From assembly GCA_947503835.1 (NCBI GenBank), contig CANNFM010000003.1, forward strand, positions 186,001 to 250,000: DNA of 64,000 nt, read 5' to 3'. A program made the position numbers and the translations under genes. The stretch comes from an uncultured Aquimarina sp. (GTDB lineage Bacteria; Bacteroidota; Bacteroidia; Flavobacteriales; Flavobacteriaceae). Positions 63,494-64,000 of the stretch are shown here, one piece after another (within the stretch, counting starts at the first letter, position 1; every line of letters begins with the position of its first letter). The notes under the pieces are model-generated. The model had not been told where the DNA came from. It did not search any database and saw only the letters and a program-made list of their open reading frames with translations.

Positions 63494-64000
63494 TTAAATT
63501 CCTAAAGCTTGCCCTCCACCAATTTGAATAGTTTCGGCGGTTATAAAAGCAGCATTATCACTTGCTAAGAAAGAAACAACAGAAGCTACATCTTCAGGTT
63601 GACCTAATCTTCCTAATAAAATATTATTTTTCCATGATGCAAAAACTTCGGGCTTTGTTGATTTAATTTGCGCATGGAATGGAGTATCAATTGTACCAGG
63701 AGACACAGCATTTACTCTAATACCATACTCTGCCAAGTCTTTTGCTAATGCTCTGGTTATTGCATTAACTGCTGCTTTAGATGTTCCGTAAATCCCTGCT
63801 CCAGGCCCTCCAGCAGTCCATCCAGCATTTGACGTGTAGTTTATAATAGAAGCGTTTTCTCCTTTTTTAAGGAATGGAATAGCAGCTCTTGAAACAAAAA
63901 AAGTGGAGTCAAGGTTTAACGCCATTACAGATCTGTAAAATTCGGTTGTCATTCCTTCAAATCTGGATCGTCCACCTAATCCACCAGCATTATTTACCAG
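63494..64000 (-). CDS. SDR-family oxidoreductase, C-terminal part
   Basis: The frame is open to the right edge, so the N-terminal NAD(P) motif TGxxxGxG is outside. Visible parts: LVNNAGG, catalytic Ser-Tyr-Lys (NYTSNAGWT...YGTSKAAV), and NAVSPGTIDTPFH. Classical SDR. Next to KDG kinase and KDPG aldolase it may reduce 4-deoxy-5-hexoseulose uronate (DEH) to KDG or act like KduD; the context, not the sequence, suggests this. Confidence 0.88.
   Translation of the reverse strand: MVNNAGGLGGRSRFEGMTTEFYRSVMALNLDSTFFVSRAAIPFLKKGENASIINYTSNAGWTAGGPGAGIYGTSKAAVNAITRALAKDLAEYGIRVNAVSPGTIDTPFHAQIKSTKPEVFASWKNNILLGRLGQPEDVASVVSFLASDNAAFITAETIQIGGGQALGI

Noticed and set aside
1..64000. tRNA, rRNA, CRISPR array, prophage or transposon genes
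   Set aside because: I looked for these and saw none. Small tRNA genes could be missed by eye.

Overview
The window looks like a chromosomal segment of a marine flavobacterium (Bacteroidota, Flavobacteriaceae; Aquimarina-like gene content is my inference). The basis is low GC, TAnnTTTG-type -7 promoter elements, type IX secretion C-termini, NIT/PilJ-type sensors, class II KARI and GG-leader class I lanthipeptide genes. I saw no rRNA, tRNA, CRISPR array, integrase or transposase.

Layout. 1-0.6 kb: 3' end of a BadF/N-acetylglucosamine-kinase-type gene. 0.6-19.6 kb: a complete assimilatory nitrate locus. It holds, on the minus strand, an outer-membrane porin-like gene, nirB, nirD, a DUF4202 gene and a NIT-type sensor kinase; a divergent NarL-type regulator; a secreted NIT-domain protein; an nrtABCD-like ABC importer; a fused nitrate reductase/FAD reductase/BFD protein; and a rubredoxin-tailed partner. 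Four or five of its promoters share one palindrome fixed in register with the -7 element. 20-29.5 kb: accessory genes (small unknown protein, ABM monooxygenase plus TetR regulator with matched operators, S41 peptidase, hybrid kinase, Xre/RES toxin-antitoxin). 29.6-35.6 kb: M13 peptidase, an ACT-domain protein divergent from aspartate kinase, and YifB/ComM.

35.7-41.4 kb: a small island with lanthipeptide genes (lanB, lanC, lanA) and a 5'-truncated AraC-type regulator, bracketed by the 3' end of yifB and a second, diverged 99-bp copy of that same 3' end. Its lanB is split by a 21-nt poly-A tract, which is either phase-variable, rescued by slippage, or a sequencing artefact.

41.5-45.1 kb: a non-canonical Nramp-family transporter with pxpABC (5-oxoprolinase). 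45.3-47.8 kb: an unknown 131-aa protein, a 7TM protein, a kinase and a LuxR-type regulator. 48.2-52.0 kb: a large secreted M12B-like metalloprotease. 52.1-60 kb: the ilvDBNCA operon, preceded by two tandem Ile/Val leader-peptide attenuators. 60-61.5 kb: two outer-membrane-type small proteins. 61.7-64 kb: a KDG kinase / KDPG aldolase / SDR uronate-catabolism operon, cut by the right edge.

The most notable systems are the tandem attenuator, the poly-A-interrupted lanthipeptide island at yifB, and the shared operator of the nitrate regulon.
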